64,000 bases of DNA, taken from positions 1 through 64,000 of the forward strand of contig DVLI01000017.1 of the NCBI GenBank assembly GCA_018715595.1, read 5' to 3'. The position numbers were made by a program, and so were the translations under genes. Positions 23,029-33,341 of the stretch are shown here, in pieces; within the stretch, counting starts at the first letter, position 1, and every line of letters begins with the position of its first letter. The stretch comes from Candidatus Caccoplasma merdavium (GTDB lineage: Bacteria > Bacteroidota > Bacteroidia > Bacteroidales > UBA11471). Under the pieces are notes generated by a model that saw only the letters and a list, made by a program, of their open reading frames with translations, searched no databases and was not told the origin of the DNA.

Positions 23029-24561
23029 ATGAAAAAGCTTTTTTGTTCTCTGTTTTTGGCGGTCTGCGCCTGCGGGCTTGCGGCGCAAGACCCCGTGACG
23101 GTTACGGTGCACACGACGCAAGGTACCCAAAAAATCAGCCGGCACATCTACGGCCAGTTTGCCGAGCATCTGGGAACCTGCATCTATGGAGGCTTGTGGG
23201 TCGGTGAAGATTCGGAGATACCCAACACGCAGGGGTATCGCACCGACGTGCTCGAAGCCCTCAAACGCCTTCATATTCCCAACCTCCGTTGGCCGGGCGG
23301 TTGCTTTGCCGATGAATACCATTGGATGGACGGCATCGGCCCCCGCGCCGAGCGACCCAAGATGAGCAACAACAACTGGGGCGGATTGGTCGAAGACAAC
23401 AGTTTCGGTACCCATGAGTTCCTCAACCTCTGCGAAATACTGGGCTGCGAACCCTATGTGAGCCTCAATGTCGGTAGCGGCACGGTCGAGGAGATGGCCA
23501 AATGGGTCGAGTACATGACTTCCGACGGGGATACCCCCATGGCCAAGCTGCGCCGCGAGAACGGCCGGGACAAAGCCTGGAAGGTGCGTTTCATCGGCGT
23601 GGGCAACGAGAGTTGGGGTTGCGGCGGGAACATGCGTCCCGAGTATTATGCCGACCTCTATCGCCGCTACTCGACCTATTGCCGCAACTACGATGGAAAC
23701 CGGCTCTTCAAGATTGCCTGCGGGGCAGGGGAGTATGACTTGAAGTGGACCGAGACGATGATGCAGCGCGTGGGTACCCGCATGAACGGGCTCTCGCTCC
23801 ACTATTACACCGTGACCGGTTGGAGCGGAAAGAAAGGCTCGGCAACGGAATTTGATGAGGAGGATTATTACTGGACGATAGGTAAATGCCTCGACATCGA
23901 GAATGCCATCAAGGCGCACATCGCCATCATGGACAAATACGACCCCAAGAAGCGCGTCGGCCTCATGGTCGACGAGTGGGGCACTTGGTGGGAACCCGAG
24001 CCCGGCACGCAGCTTTACCAGCAGAACACGCTGCGCGACGCTTTTGTGGCCGCCCTTTCGCTCAACGTCTTCCATAAATATGTCGACCGCATTCGCATGA
24101 CAAACATCGCGCAGATTGTCAATGTCCTGCAATCGATGATACTCACCAAGGGCGACAAGATGGTGCTCACCCCCACCTATTATGTGTATGAGATGTATCA
24201 GCCCCACCAGGATGCCACCAGCCTTCCTTTGGACATCGAGGCGCCCACCCGCCAGGTGCGCGGCGACCGCACGATACCCTTGGTGAGCGCCACGGCTTCA
24301 CGCGATGAGGCGGGACGCATACACGTCTCGTTGGCCAATGTCGATGTCGACCGGGCGCGGAAAATACACATCGTCCTCGATGGAACACAAGCCGCAAAGG
24401 TCTCGGGCACGGTGCTTACGTCAAAGAAAATTACCGACCTCAACACCTTTGAAAAACCCGACAAAATCAAACTCAAACCCTTCAAGGGCGCCAAACTGTC
24501 GGGCGGCGTTGTCGAGGTGAACATGCCTGCGCATTCGATTGTCACGCTCGAAATCGAATAA
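23029..24561 (+). CDS. GH51 alpha-L-arabinofuranosidase (short form)
   Basis: A 510-residue secreted enzyme (signal peptide ending GLAAQ near residue 20). A plain TIM barrel plus C-terminal beta-sandwich, without the inserted binding module of its neighbour. Acid/base Glu194 is in GNESWG and nucleophile Glu316 in MVDEWGTWW. Other family signatures are [10 protein letters not shown] near residue 40 and [14 protein letters not shown] near 87. The two adjacent GH51 genes are not close duplicates and probably differ in linkage (alpha-1,2/1,3 against alpha-1,5). It is the last gene of the operon, 13 nt behind the first GH51, and is followed by a gap with a new promoter. Confidence 0.92.
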   Translation: MKKLFCSLFLAVCACGLAAQDPVTVTVHTTQGTQKISRHIYGQFAEHLGTCIYGGLWVGEDSEIPNTQGYRTDVLEALKRLHIPNLRWPGGCFADEYHWMDGIGPRAERPKMSNNNWGGLVEDNSFGTHEFLNLCEILGCEPYVSLNVGSGTVEEMAKWVEYMTSDGDTPMAKLRRENGRDKAWKVRFIGVGNESWGCGGNMRPEYYADLYRRYSTYCRNYDGNRLFKIACGAGEYDLKWTETMMQRVGTRMNGLSLHYYTVTGWSGKKGSATEFDEEDYYWTIGKCLDIENAIKAHIAIMDKYDPKKRVGLMVDEWGTWWEPEPGTQLYQQNTLRDAFVAALSLNVFHKYVDRIRMTNIAQIVNVLQSMILTKGDKMVLTPTYYVYEMYQPHQDATSLPLDIEAPTRQVRGDRTIPLVSATASRDEAGRIHVSLANVDVDRARKIHIVLDGTQAAKVSGTVLTSKKITDLNTFEKPDKIKLKPFKGAKLSGGVVEVNMPAHSIVTLEIE

Positions 24562-24609
24562 GCGACCGTCGATATATCGGCCTCGTCGTGAGAAAGTTCG
24601 CCGTGCGGG

Positions 24610-24641
24610 GTTGGATATTTACCGGGAAATGCCTACCTTTG
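24610..24641 (+). promoter_or_regulatory. Promoter of the esterase-GH105 operon
   Basis: GTTG (24610-24613), 20 nt, TACCTTTG (24634-24641): near-consensus -33 and exact -7. The leader to the ATG at 24711 would be about 60 nt. Confidence 0.6.
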
Positions 24642-24710
24642 CCCTGTATCAAGCAGGGAGGGGTAGGCGTTTTTTTCTCCTTCCGGCTTCGCTAAAATGG
24701 AAAAATACCG

Positions 24711-26243
24711 ATGAAAACACCTGCAATCACGTTGCTTTTCGCTGCATGCTTCGGCCTTCTTGCCTGTGTTGGGGCGCGGGCCGATGTGAAACTTCCCGCG
24801 ATATTCTCCGACAATATGGTGCTGCAACAGCATGCCCAAGTGCGCATTTGGGGAAAAGCAGCTCCCGGAGAGAAAGTCACCGTCGCTCCCTCGTGGAGCC
24901 GCAAGAAACAGAAAACCGTGGCGGCCGCCGACAGTACCTGGCTTGTCGAGATAGCCACACCGGCTGCCTCTTCACAAGCCGTTTCGCTCACGGTCAAGGG
25001 GCGCAATACGATAGAGATAAAGAATGTGCTCATCGGTGAGGTGTGGCTCTGTTCGGGACAGTCCAACATGGAGTTCCCCGTAGACCGCGACACGACCAGC
25101 CGTTGGAAAAACGCCATGTCGACGGTGAAGCAGGAACTGCAAAATGCCGATTATCCCGAAATGCGCTTTTTCAGGGTCGAGCACCAGCTGTCGCCCGATG
25201 CTCCCCTCGACGATTGTGTCGGCACTTGGGAGGTGTGTACGCCCGCAACGGCGGCACGTTTCTCGGCCGTAGGTTTCGTCTTTGGACGCAAAATCCATAA
25301 TGCCATACATCAGCCCGTCGGCCTCATACAGTCGACCTGGGGCGGTACCCATGCCGAGTCGTGGACCCGGAAAGAGGCCATGCAGGGCGACTATTACGAG
25401 CGTCTGCGTGCCGACCAACAGGCCATTATCGCTAATCTGCCGGCCGAGAAAGAACGGTATGCCCGCGAAATGTCGGCCTATAAGGCCGCCTTGGAGGCCA
25501 ACCCCGATACTGCCCTGAAAGTCCCCGCCAAGGTGAAGAAACTCAACGACAACCTGCGCATGTCGACCCTGTGGAATGCCATGATAAACCCCATATTGCC
25601 TTACACCATCAAGGGGGTGATTTGGTATCAAGGCGAGAGTAACGACAGCCGTCCGGCCGATTATGAGATGGTATTTGCCAATCTCATTCACAGTTGGCGG
25701 GCCGAGTGGAAGCAAGGCGATTTCCCCTTCTATTTCGTGCAGATTGCCCCCTATCGCAAGCAGTCGCCCACTCTGCGTGAAGGCCAGTTGCGGGTGTGGC
25801 AGAAGGTGCCCAATACCGGCATGGCCGTCATTACCGACGCCGGCGACTCGACCAACATACACCCCCGCAACAAGGTCATTCCCGGCGAGCGGCTTGCCTT
25901 TTGGGCGTTGTCGCACGACTACGGCTTTGATGTGCCCTACATGGGACCCGTCTATAAAAGCATGAAGGTGGACGGCCCGGTGGTCGAATTGACGTTCGAT
26001 TATGTCGGCTCGGGTCTCGATTCCAAAGGAGAACCCCTGCGCGGATTTGTCATTGCCGGCCGTGACGGCATCTTCTATCCCGCCCGGGCCGTCATCAAGG
26101 GCGACAAGGTCGAGGTCTCTTCGCCGCAGGTCGCCTCGCCCGTGGCCGTCCGATATGGTTGGGACAAGTTCTTCCGCGTCAACCTCTACAACCGCGAAGG
26201 CTTGCCCGCCACCCCTTTCCGCACCGATAACTGGAAATTGTAA
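24711..26243 (+). CDS. Sialate O-acetylesterase-like carbohydrate esterase
   Basis: A 510-residue secreted SGNH-type esterase. The signal peptide ends near CVGARA (residue 24). An N-terminal beta-sandwich (ADVKLPAIFSDNMVLQQ, then APGEKVTV) precedes the esterase domain with Ser118 in LCSGQSNMEF. Two later blocks, STWGGTHAESW (about residue 209) and IWYQGESND (about 305), are also family hallmarks, and the C-terminal beta region carries GSGLDSKGEPL. The annotation name reflects the family; in a pectin locus the substrate is more likely acetylated galacturonan or side-chain sugar than sialic acid. Forms an operon with the GH105 gene 21 nt downstream. Confidence 0.85.
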   Translation: MKTPAITLLFAACFGLLACVGARADVKLPAIFSDNMVLQQHAQVRIWGKAAPGEKVTVAPSWSRKKQKTVAAADSTWLVEIATPAASSQAVSLTVKGRNTIEIKNVLIGEVWLCSGQSNMEFPVDRDTTSRWKNAMSTVKQELQNADYPEMRFFRVEHQLSPDAPLDDCVGTWEVCTPATAARFSAVGFVFGRKIHNAIHQPVGLIQSTWGGTHAESWTRKEAMQGDYYERLRADQQAIIANLPAEKERYAREMSAYKAALEANPDTALKVPAKVKKLNDNLRMSTLWNAMINPILPYTIKGVIWYQGESNDSRPADYEMVFANLIHSWRAEWKQGDFPFYFVQIAPYRKQSPTLREGQLRVWQKVPNTGMAVITDAGDSTNIHPRNKVIPGERLAFWALSHDYGFDVPYMGPVYKSMKVDGPVVELTFDYVGSGLDSKGEPLRGFVIAGRDGIFYPARAVIKGDKVEVSSPQVASPVAVRYGWDKFFRVNLYNREGLPATPFRTDNWKL

Positions 26244-26264
26244 CATATCTAAAAACAGAAAACA

Positions 26265-27464
26265 ATGAATTGGAAAACCTCTTTGGCCGCCGCTGCCTGT
26301 TTTGCTTGTACCCTGAGCCTGTCGGCGCAAAAAATGTCGGTCGAGTTTGCTGAGTCCGAAATGACCCGCTTCCCCGAAGCCTGGCAACTCGACCATGGAA
26401 AACGTCTCTATTTCGGTTACTCCCAAGGCGTGGGTTGCTGTGCCATGCTCGACATGTGGCATTATACCGGCGACCGCAAATATTACGACTATGTGGAGGA
26501 GTGGGCCGACACCCTCATCAACGACAAGGGCGAAATCCATCTCTACGAGATGGCCGATTACAATCTCGACTTTATCAATTCGGGCAAAGTGCTCTTCGAC
26601 GTCTATGCCGAAACCGGTGACCCCAAATACAAAAAAGCCATGGACGTGCTGGTGCGTCAGTTGGCCCGCCAGCCCCGCACCCATGAAGGAGCTTTTTGGC
26701 ATAAACTCATCTATCCCTTCCAGATATGGCTCGACGGCCTCTATATGGCATCTCCCTTCCTGGCCCGTTACGGAGCCACCTTTGACAGGCCCGAGCTCAT
26801 CGATGACGCGGTGAAGCAGTTCCTCATCTGCGCCCGTCGCACCTTCGACAACCGCACGGGGCTCTATTTCCACGCCTACGACGAGAGCCGCAACCAGCGT
26901 TGGGCCGACCCCACGACCGGGCATTCGCCCAACTTCTGGGGCCGCAGCATGGGCTGGTGGTTTATGGCGCTGGTCGATGTGCTCGATTATGTTCCCGAGA
27001 ATCACCCCCGTCGTGCCGACCTCATCACGATGGTCAAGGGGCTTGCCGTCACATTGCCCGGGTATCAGGACAAGGACGGGCTTTGGTATCAGGTGCTCGA
27101 CCAAATCGAGCGTGAGGGCAACTTCCCCGAAGCCTCGGTGACGACACAATTCATGTATGCCTATGCCAAGGCGGTCAATAAAGGTTACATCGATGCTTCC
27201 TATATCGAAGTGGCCGAGAAAGCCTATGACGGACTGCGCAAGAAACTTCTCAAAAAGAATCCCGACAAAACATGGACCCTTACCCGATGTTGTGCCGTGG
27301 GCGGGCTTGGCGGCAGCAAGTATCGCGACGGCTCGTTCGACTACTATATCCATGAGCGTATGCGCGACAACGATGCCAAAGCCACCGGCCCGTTCATCAT
27401 GGGCTGCATTCAACTCGAAAAATATCGCGCCGCACACGACTCCGGCACTTCGAAGAAACGATAA
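26265..27464 (+). CDS. GH105 unsaturated rhamnogalacturonyl hydrolase
   Basis: A 399-residue secreted enzyme (signal peptide ending LSAQ near residue 22) with an (alpha/alpha)6 barrel. The catalytic Asp of the YteR type is Asp157 in IWLDGLYM. Other family blocks are PNFWGRSMGWW (about residues 223-233), the DGLWYQVLDQ block (about 271-280) and GGLGGSKYRDGSFDYYI in the C-terminal part (about 347). It hydrates and cleaves the 4,5-unsaturated galacturonate left at the non-reducing end by pectin lyases, so it fits with the PL1 lyase at 30387. Its signal peptide places it in the periplasm. A second, quite different GH105 lies at 44980; they may act on fragments of different size. Confidence 0.92.
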   Translation: MNWKTSLAAAACFACTLSLSAQKMSVEFAESEMTRFPEAWQLDHGKRLYFGYSQGVGCCAMLDMWHYTGDRKYYDYVEEWADTLINDKGEIHLYEMADYNLDFINSGKVLFDVYAETGDPKYKKAMDVLVRQLARQPRTHEGAFWHKLIYPFQIWLDGLYMASPFLARYGATFDRPELIDDAVKQFLICARRTFDNRTGLYFHAYDESRNQRWADPTTGHSPNFWGRSMGWWFMALVDVLDYVPENHPRRADLITMVKGLAVTLPGYQDKDGLWYQVLDQIEREGNFPEASVTTQFMYAYAKAVNKGYIDASYIEVAEKAYDGLRKKLLKKNPDKTWTLTRCCAVGGLGGSKYRDGSFDYYIHERMRDNDAKATGPFIMGCIQLEKYRAAHDSGTSKKR

Positions 27465-27638
27465 AAAAATCCTAAATTCGGGGTGATGGTGAGTGTGAAG
27501 TCAAAAGAAATAGTATTAATATCAAAATGATTATTCCGATATGGGGAAATAACTCTTTTCTTTGCTTGATAGAAAACTGTGTAGTTTTCCCAACCCTCGA
27601 TTTTGGAAGATAACTCAACTACTAATACCAAAAGTATC

Positions 27639-29930
27639 ATGAAAAAAATTACTCTTTTAGTGGCGGCAGTACTTGCTTCGGCAGGTATGTCCGCTCAGAC
27701 TGTTTTGAAATGGGCCGCATACAACGACACCGACGTTGATACGGCAGCTGTTTTCCCGTGGAGTTCGACGTTTATGACATGGGTAGAAGAGACAGGAAGT
27801 ATTGATGACCAGGCCAAAGGCTTTGCCGACGGAAGTGTCGCATTGTTCAATGATGAGGCGATCACTGCTTTGGAGTACTTGGAAGATTTGGCAACCACGT
27901 CGCCCAAGTTGACCGTGAGTCAACTCAGAGCAGCCATCGGTGGTATCCGTGCTGAGAACAGCGATGCCTTGACCATCAATCTGTTGCCTGCCGATGAGTC
28001 GGTAACATTTGAAGGAACCGAAGGTGCCACTTTGGTGAAAAGCAACGGCGGTGTCCTTTACACCGATGTTATCAACAATCTCCCCGGCGGAACGATTGTG
28101 AAAGAGAAGGGTCGCGTGGCTCGTTATTCCGATGCTTCGGCCGGGTCGAGACTTTTTGGACCGACGGTGACCGTCGAAGGTGAAGGTGCTATCGACTTGG
28201 GAACGAACAACAGCGATACGTATAAAAAACTGACCGCCGACCTCGTGATTCCCGAAGGTTCGACGATGAATGTCTACATGTCGCGCTATTCGATGTTTAC
28301 GGCCGATTCCAGCAAGACCGTCAGCGGCGCCGGTACGCTCAACTTCTATTCGCGCGGTGACCGTGCTTTCCTCGGCGGCGGTGGCAAGGGTGAGACCGAG
28401 CCGACCTATTTTTGGGATTTCAACGGCGACATCCATGTTTACCAGGATCCTGAGTTTGCCGATAACGGCGCCGGTTTCTATGGCATTATTTTGGCTACAC
28501 ACTCGGCCAAAGGCAAAGGTGCCACCTCTCAATACTACGACCGTACCAGCGGCGACTCGTTGCTTTACAATGTATGGAAACGTCAAGATCCCGTTTTGGA
28601 CAGTTTGGTTTATGACTGGTGCGATATCGACCTGACGATCCACGACAACGGAGGTCTTGCCGTAGGTTCTGCCGGAAACGATGCCGGTTCGAACATTACG
28701 ATTTTGAAAGTGAAGAGCCTCAACGTGGAAGAAAAAGGTACCATCTTTGGTTACTACAAGGATTCTAACCCCCAGTTGGCCATTATCTTCGGCGGTGACG
28801 ATGCCGACGGTCGCATCGACGGTGTTATCACCTCCATGCCCAAAGGTAAAGAAGCTCCCTATTATCCTTGGAAAGAGTGCGGTGTAGCTCTCTTCAAAGA
28901 AGGAACGGGAACCTATTACCTCACCTCCAACGAGAACCAAATCTTGCAAGGTGTAGAAGTGTGGGAAGGTAGAATGATGTTTAATAACTCGCTCGACACG
29001 GCTACCGCCACAGGTCAACACAAACTCTCGACCAACAATACGGTAACCTGCCGTCCTACCGGTACGATCGGTGGTTACGGAACCATCGGCGGCCACACCG
29101 CCCTTTACGGTACCTTGCAACCGGGTAGCGATGCCATCGGTACGCTGACTATTGATGGTACTTATGCCAAAGTGGGTTACGCCGAGAAGAAATCCGCCGC
29201 CGGTTCAGAGGTATATGAAAGAACCGCCGGTTCTGCCGCCAACCTCCTCCTTTACAACGGAGCTACGATGGAGTTCGAAATCATCAACAAAGACAAACAC
29301 GATGAAGTCTTGGTTCAAAACCAGGTACGTCTCTACTCCGATACCGAAGGTGGAACGGATGCCAAAATCAACATCAAACTCTCTCCGCGTGATGAATGGT
29401 CGTTGGCTGCCGGTGATACGATGGTTCTCCTACAGGCCGACTCGCTCGTCAGCTTCGTCGACGGTGTTGACCTCACCAATTACTTCAACCTCACGACCGA
29501 AGGTTTCGATGGCGCTACTTTTGCCCTGAGATCGGTACAAATCCCCGGTGAATATTCCAGCACTTTCAATCCTGAGACCGGAACGGTTGATGTAGAACAA
29601 ACAGCTGCTCCCCAATACATGCTGGTAGCCGAAGTGTTGACCGCCGGTTCGGGTAGCGCAGAGCCCGACGCCATCGAAAGCGTAGAAGCCGACAACAGCA
29701 ACCTGCAAGTATATCCCAACCCCGCTGTCGATGGTAATGTAACTGTAGCCGTTGCTGACGGAGAAATGGCTCAGGTAGCCGTTTACAACTCAGCCGCCCA
29801 ACTCGTGAAATCGGTAGCCGCCGCAGAATCGACCCTTACGCTCGACGTATCGGATCTCCAAGCCGGCATCTACTATGTACGCGTTACCACGGCCGACAAG
29901 GCTTACACCCAGAAACTGGTCGTAAAATAA
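27639..29930 (+). CDS. Large T9SS-secreted surface protein
   Basis: A 764-residue protein beginning at the ATG of MKKITLLVAAVLASAGMSAQ; an upstream in-frame ATG at 27603 lacks signal-peptide logic. After the signal peptide the sequence is repetitive beta-rich with many Asp, Gly, Thr and Asn residues. Segments such as VKEKGRVARYSDAS, VEGEGAIDLGTNNSD and SGAGTLNFYSRG suggest a right-handed beta-helix, as in autotransporter passenger domains and adhesins. The last 75 residues are a type A sorting domain (VYPNPAVDGNVTV, then LQAGIYYVRVTTADKAYTQKLVVK in part) that directs export by the type IX system and attachment to the cell surface. Function unknown; context suggests pectin binding. It stands alone, with a strong terminator behind it. 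Confidence 0.75.
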   Translation: MKKITLLVAAVLASAGMSAQTVLKWAAYNDTDVDTAAVFPWSSTFMTWVEETGSIDDQAKGFADGSVALFNDEAITALEYLEDLATTSPKLTVSQLRAAIGGIRAENSDALTINLLPADESVTFEGTEGATLVKSNGGVLYTDVINNLPGGTIVKEKGRVARYSDASAGSRLFGPTVTVEGEGAIDLGTNNSDTYKKLTADLVIPEGSTMNVYMSRYSMFTADSSKTVSGAGTLNFYSRGDRAFLGGGGKGETEPTYFWDFNGDIHVYQDPEFADNGAGFYGIILATHSAKGKGATSQYYDRTSGDSLLYNVWKRQDPVLDSLVYDWCDIDLTIHDNGGLAVGSAGNDAGSNITILKVKSLNVEEKGTIFGYYKDSNPQLAIIFGGDDADGRIDGVITSMPKGKEAPYYPWKECGVALFKEGTGTYYLTSNENQILQGVEVWEGRMMFNNSLDTATATGQHKLSTNNTVTCRPTGTIGGYGTIGGHTALYGTLQPGSDAIGTLTIDGTYAKVGYAEKKSAAGSEVYERTAGSAANLLLYNGATMEFEIINKDKHDEVLVQNQVRLYSDTEGGTDAKINIKLSPRDEWSLAAGDTMVLLQADSLVSFVDGVDLTNYFNLTTEGFDGATFALRSVQIPGEYSSTFNPETGTVDVEQTAAPQYMLVAEVLTAGSGSAEPDAIESVEADNSNLQVYPNPAVDGNVTVAVADGEMAQVAVYNSAAQLVKSVAAAESTLTLDVSDLQAGIYYVRVTTADKAYTQKLVVK

Positions 29931-30386
29931 TCCGATTCAGATTCATAATTGAAAAAGGGCACCCATTGCGGTGCCCTTTTTTCTGTATCCGCCTCCTTTG
30001 AGAGGAGCGAAAAAGACTCTTCTTAACGGGTGTCCGTAAAAATCTTTTGTTTCACTTTTCTGTTGGCTATTACCTTGAATGTCTTTTTGTTGTAACACTC
30101 CTTCCTTGCGGCGGCAACTCGGGTCAATCCCGGCTTTTGACCTCAAAGAGAGTCCGATAAAATCAATAGAAATAGTTTTACTGCCAATATATGCAGTTTT
30201 CGGACGCTCAATATTTTGTTTATTTGTAACAACTATTGCCTTATAATCTACGGTTGTGCCATGAAAAATATCGCTGAAACTTTCATATTTCCATTCCACG
30301 CACGATATTTTTTGCCATTGCAGGTTATGAACAGGGCTTAAAGTCCGCTTTTATAGGTCGAGAATGTTTAAGTCTTAAATATCTAT
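29931..30386. other. Intergenic region upstream of the pectate lyase gene
   Basis: Begins with the terminator of the T9SS surface protein (29952-29982). The rest is non-coding; a 118-codon minus frame across it has no family features or start context. No exact promoter consensus was found for the lyase gene; TATTTTTTG at 30305-30313 is one base too long to match. Confidence 0.5.
29952..29982 (+). terminator. Terminator of the T9SS surface protein gene
   Basis: A 7-bp stem (GGGCACC 29957-29963 with 29970-29976), 6-nt loop and six T residues, 20 nt behind the stop. Confidence 0.85.
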
Positions 30387-33275
30387 ATGCACATGAAAAG
30401 AGTTTTACTATCTATCTGCATGGCTTTTGCCTTGGCGGGCGGAGCGGCAGCCGACGGGCTGGTCGCTTTCCCCGGTGCAGAAGGCTACGGCCGTTTTGCG
30501 CGTGGTGCCCGTGCCGGGTCGAATCCGACGGTTTACCATGTAACCAACCTGAATGATTCCGGCCCCGGTTCATTCCGCGATGCCATCAGTCAGCCCGACC
30601 GTGTCATCGTTTTCGATGTGTCGGGTATCATAAGAATCGATGAACGTCTTGTCTTTTCCAAGAACCTCACCATCGCCGGCCAGACGGCTCCCGGTAACGG
30701 CGTGGTCATTTACGGAAACGGTGTTTCGTTTTCAGGCGCGAGTGATATCATTGTCCGCTATTTGCGTATCCGCATGGGCGCGAGTGGAGACGGCGGGAAA
30801 GATGCTGCTGGTATTTCCAATGGCCAAAACATGATTTTTGACCACTGCTCGGTTTCTTGGGGAAAAGACGAGACTTTCTCCATCAACTCCGATGGCAAGG
30901 GCGGCGGTGTGGGAAACATCACCATACAGAATACGATAATGAGCCAGGGCTTGCAACCCCACTCGGCCGGCGGTCTTTGCCAGCCTACCAATGAGGTGGG
31001 CGGCGTGACGCTTTACCGCAATTTTTATGCCGATAATGCCACCCGCAACCACAAGGTGAAAGGGCTGAACCAGTACATCAACAATGTGGTGTATAACTGG
31101 GGCAGCGGTGGCGGTTATAACCTCGGCGGCGATTCCGAAGGCCGCATCTGGGCCGACATACAGGCCAACTACTTTATCCAGGGTCCGAACGGCAGCGGCA
31201 CCGGCGTGGGTCGCGGCAATGACCTTACGGCCGTTTACCACAAGGCCAACAAAACCGATATGGACCGCAACGGTGTTGCCGACGGCCGTGATATGACCGA
31301 CGACGATTTCGGCGGCATTGCTTATGCTACGTTTGAAGAGTTCCGGCAGAGTGCCGAATATCCTACCGACGGCCGGGAGCACCCCGTCATAGCTTCGATG
31401 TTCCCGACTGCCGATGAAGCCCTCCAATGGGTCATCGATAGCGTGGGAGCCTCTTTGCCCGACCGTGATGAAGTCGATGCCTATGTCATCGATGAGTTGT
31501 GCTCATTTGGAACCAAAGGCGCAACGATAGGCAGTGAAGGTGCTTTGGCGTTGAAAAATAATGTAGGGCACTTCTACAATGCCGTGAAACCGCTGGATTC
31601 GGACAATGACGGTATGCCCGATGCTTGGGAAACGGCCAACGGACTCAATCCCAATGATGCTTCCGATGCCGTGGCTTATGCAGAAAACGGTTACCTCAAT
31701 ATCGAGAATTACATCAACAACATACCTGTTGCCGACCGCACGTTCTTGAAATATCCGGTCGACTTGGCATTGAGTGCACTCGACACGGCACAAGTCTCCA
31801 TCATCTTTGCCTGCCACGAGAAAGCCGACGGTGCCAAAATCCGCGTCGAACTGATGAAGGAGGGCGAATCGGCGTTCACGCCTGTCGATACCCTCGACGA
31901 TGTGACTGTGGGGTCTTTCCAAATCGATGGCCTCTCTTCGAAATCGACCTACACGGCTCGTTTTATCACCTTCACCTCCGAAATGGAATCTCTGCCCGCC
32001 GACATTGAATTTACCACCCCGAGTGCCCCCGGTGCTCCCGATATGTCGACCGACCCCTATCCCGCCGACGGCTCTACCATCGAAGAGTATATGACCGCGA
32101 CCTTGCGTTTCTCCAATGCGACATCGGGTCGTCCTTCTTATCACATTTATATCGGGACATCGCCCGATGATTTGGATTCCGTAACGACAACCAAGGCTAA
32201 GTCGTACACGATGGATTTGGAGCAGAACACCACCTATTATTGGCGTGTCGATGCCAGCAATAATTTGGGTCGCACCGAAGGCACGGTATGGAGTTTCACT
32301 TCGGGACGGGAGCCTGTCCGCACCAAGGTGGCCTACTTCGCTTTCGATGAGACCTCCGGCTCTACGGCGGTGAATGCTCCCTCCGATGAAGAAATTATTG
32401 CCAACGATGCCACCCCCTACGGCTCTTATGTCCCGGTGTGGGGTGAAGGCAAAATCGGCGGCGGTATTGCATTCTCGGCAGCCAACGCAACTGATGGCAT
32501 GATTGTGCCCTCTTATGAGGCCATAGAATTTGAAAGCGCACCGTTCTCGTATGAACTTTGGTTCAAGTCGACCGCGGGCAACAGCTCACAGAGCCGTTAT
32601 CTGCTCCACAAGGGCAGCCACTCGTCGGAAATCGCCGGTAACACCGGCTCATGGTTCGGCCTCGAATATAAGAACGGACGCCTCTATTTCGGCGTCGATG
32701 ACGACGTGACGAAATCTCTGGCCGAAGGCTCGGCAACCTCCTATTTCGATGGCAACTGGCACCATGTAGTGGCCGTGCGCGACGTGGAGAATGCACAACT
32801 CCGCCTCTATATCGACGGCGAACTCTTCGCTTCGGGCGAAGACAAGACCGGAGCCATCTCGGGCGAAGAAGCCTTGGTTATCGGCAATGTGAACATCAAT
32901 TTCGATGCGCCGTTTATCGGTTCTATCGATGAATTCACGCTTTACAACGACGCTCTCACCGAGATTGAAATCAAGGCCAAATATGAGCACGGCGTGACGG
33001 CTATCGAGGAAGTGGAACAAGAGGAGAACGCCGGGGAGTTGACCGTTTATCCCAACCCCTTCGAAGAAGCATTCTCGATTATCGTTCCTCAAAACACCAT
33101 GACGGTGAAAGTCGAGATTTACAACCTCTCGGGTACGCTTGTTTACAGCCGCGACGTGGCTGCGTCGAGTGGTATCGCCGAGATAAGAGGCCTCGACCAG
33201 TTGCCGGCCGGTGCATATAGTTGTATCGTTACAACCGGCAACCAGACACATGCCACCCGCATAATGAAATATTAA
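30387..33275 (+). CDS. PL1 pectate lyase with LamG-like and T9SS sorting domains
   Basis: A 962-residue multidomain enzyme; translation may begin at 30387 or at the second ATG at 30393 (MKRVLLSICMAF). Order: signal peptide, PL1 beta-helix (about residues 24-400; start AFPGAEGYGRFARGARAG, then TNLNDSGPGSFRDAIS, FDHCSVSWGKDE, and the RNHKVKGLNQYINNVVYNWG region). A short calcium-binding-like DSDNDGMPD segment (about 407) leads into an Fn3-like domain (about 545-645). A concanavalin/LamG-like domain (about 650-870) follows, and last is a T9SS type A sorting domain (about 885-962). It should cut homogalacturonan or unsubstituted galacturonan stretches at the cell surface and make the unsaturated ends that GH105 enzymes remove. 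Surface display by T9SS rather than as a SusE-type lipoprotein is notable. Confidence 0.9.
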   Translation: MHMKRVLLSICMAFALAGGAAADGLVAFPGAEGYGRFARGARAGSNPTVYHVTNLNDSGPGSFRDAISQPDRVIVFDVSGIIRIDERLVFSKNLTIAGQTAPGNGVVIYGNGVSFSGASDIIVRYLRIRMGASGDGGKDAAGISNGQNMIFDHCSVSWGKDETFSINSDGKGGGVGNITIQNTIMSQGLQPHSAGGLCQPTNEVGGVTLYRNFYADNATRNHKVKGLNQYINNVVYNWGSGGGYNLGGDSEGRIWADIQANYFIQGPNGSGTGVGRGNDLTAVYHKANKTDMDRNGVADGRDMTDDDFGGIAYATFEEFRQSAEYPTDGREHPVIASMFPTADEALQWVIDSVGASLPDRDEVDAYVIDELCSFGTKGATIGSEGALALKNNVGHFYNAVKPLDSDNDGMPDAWETANGLNPNDASDAVAYAENGYLNIENYINNIPVADRTFLKYPVDLALSALDTAQVSIIFACHEKADGAKIRVELMKEGESAFTPVDTLDDVTVGSFQIDGLSSKSTYTARFITFTSEMESLPADIEFTTPSAPGAPDMSTDPYPADGSTIEEYMTATLRFSNATSGRPSYHIYIGTSPDDLDSVTTTKAKSYTMDLEQNTTYYWRVDASNNLGRTEGTVWSFTSGREPVRTKVAYFAFDETSGSTAVNAPSDEEIIANDATPYGSYVPVWGEGKIGGGIAFSAANATDGMIVPSYEAIEFESAPFSYELWFKSTAGNSSQSRYLLHKGSHSSEIAGNTGSWFGLEYKNGRLYFGVDDDVTKSLAEGSATSYFDGNWHHVVAVRDVENAQLRLYIDGELFASGEDKTGAISGEEALVIGNVNINFDAPFIGSIDEFTLYNDALTEIEIKAKYEHGVTAIEEVEQEENAGELTVYPNPFEEAFSIIVPQNTMTVKVEIYNLSGTLVYSRDVAASSGIAEIRGLDQLPAGAYSCIVTTGNQTHATRIMKY

Positions 33276-33288
33276 AATGTCTACCGAT

Positions 33289-33321
33289 AAAAAGGATACC
33301 TGTCGCACAGGTATCCTTTTT
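33289..33321 (+). terminator. Terminator of the pectate lyase gene
   Basis: A perfect 9-bp GC-rich stem (33294-33302 with 33308-33316) flanked by A and T runs. It ends only 20 nt before the CE12 start codon, so that gene must rely on read-through or on a promoter inside this structure. Confidence 0.8.
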
Positions 33322-33341
33322 ATGTAATTATATCATGGCTT

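Noticed and set aside
29943-30299. 118-codon minus frame upstream of the pectate lyase gene
   Set aside because: It runs through the terminator hairpin of the preceding gene and has no start context or family features.
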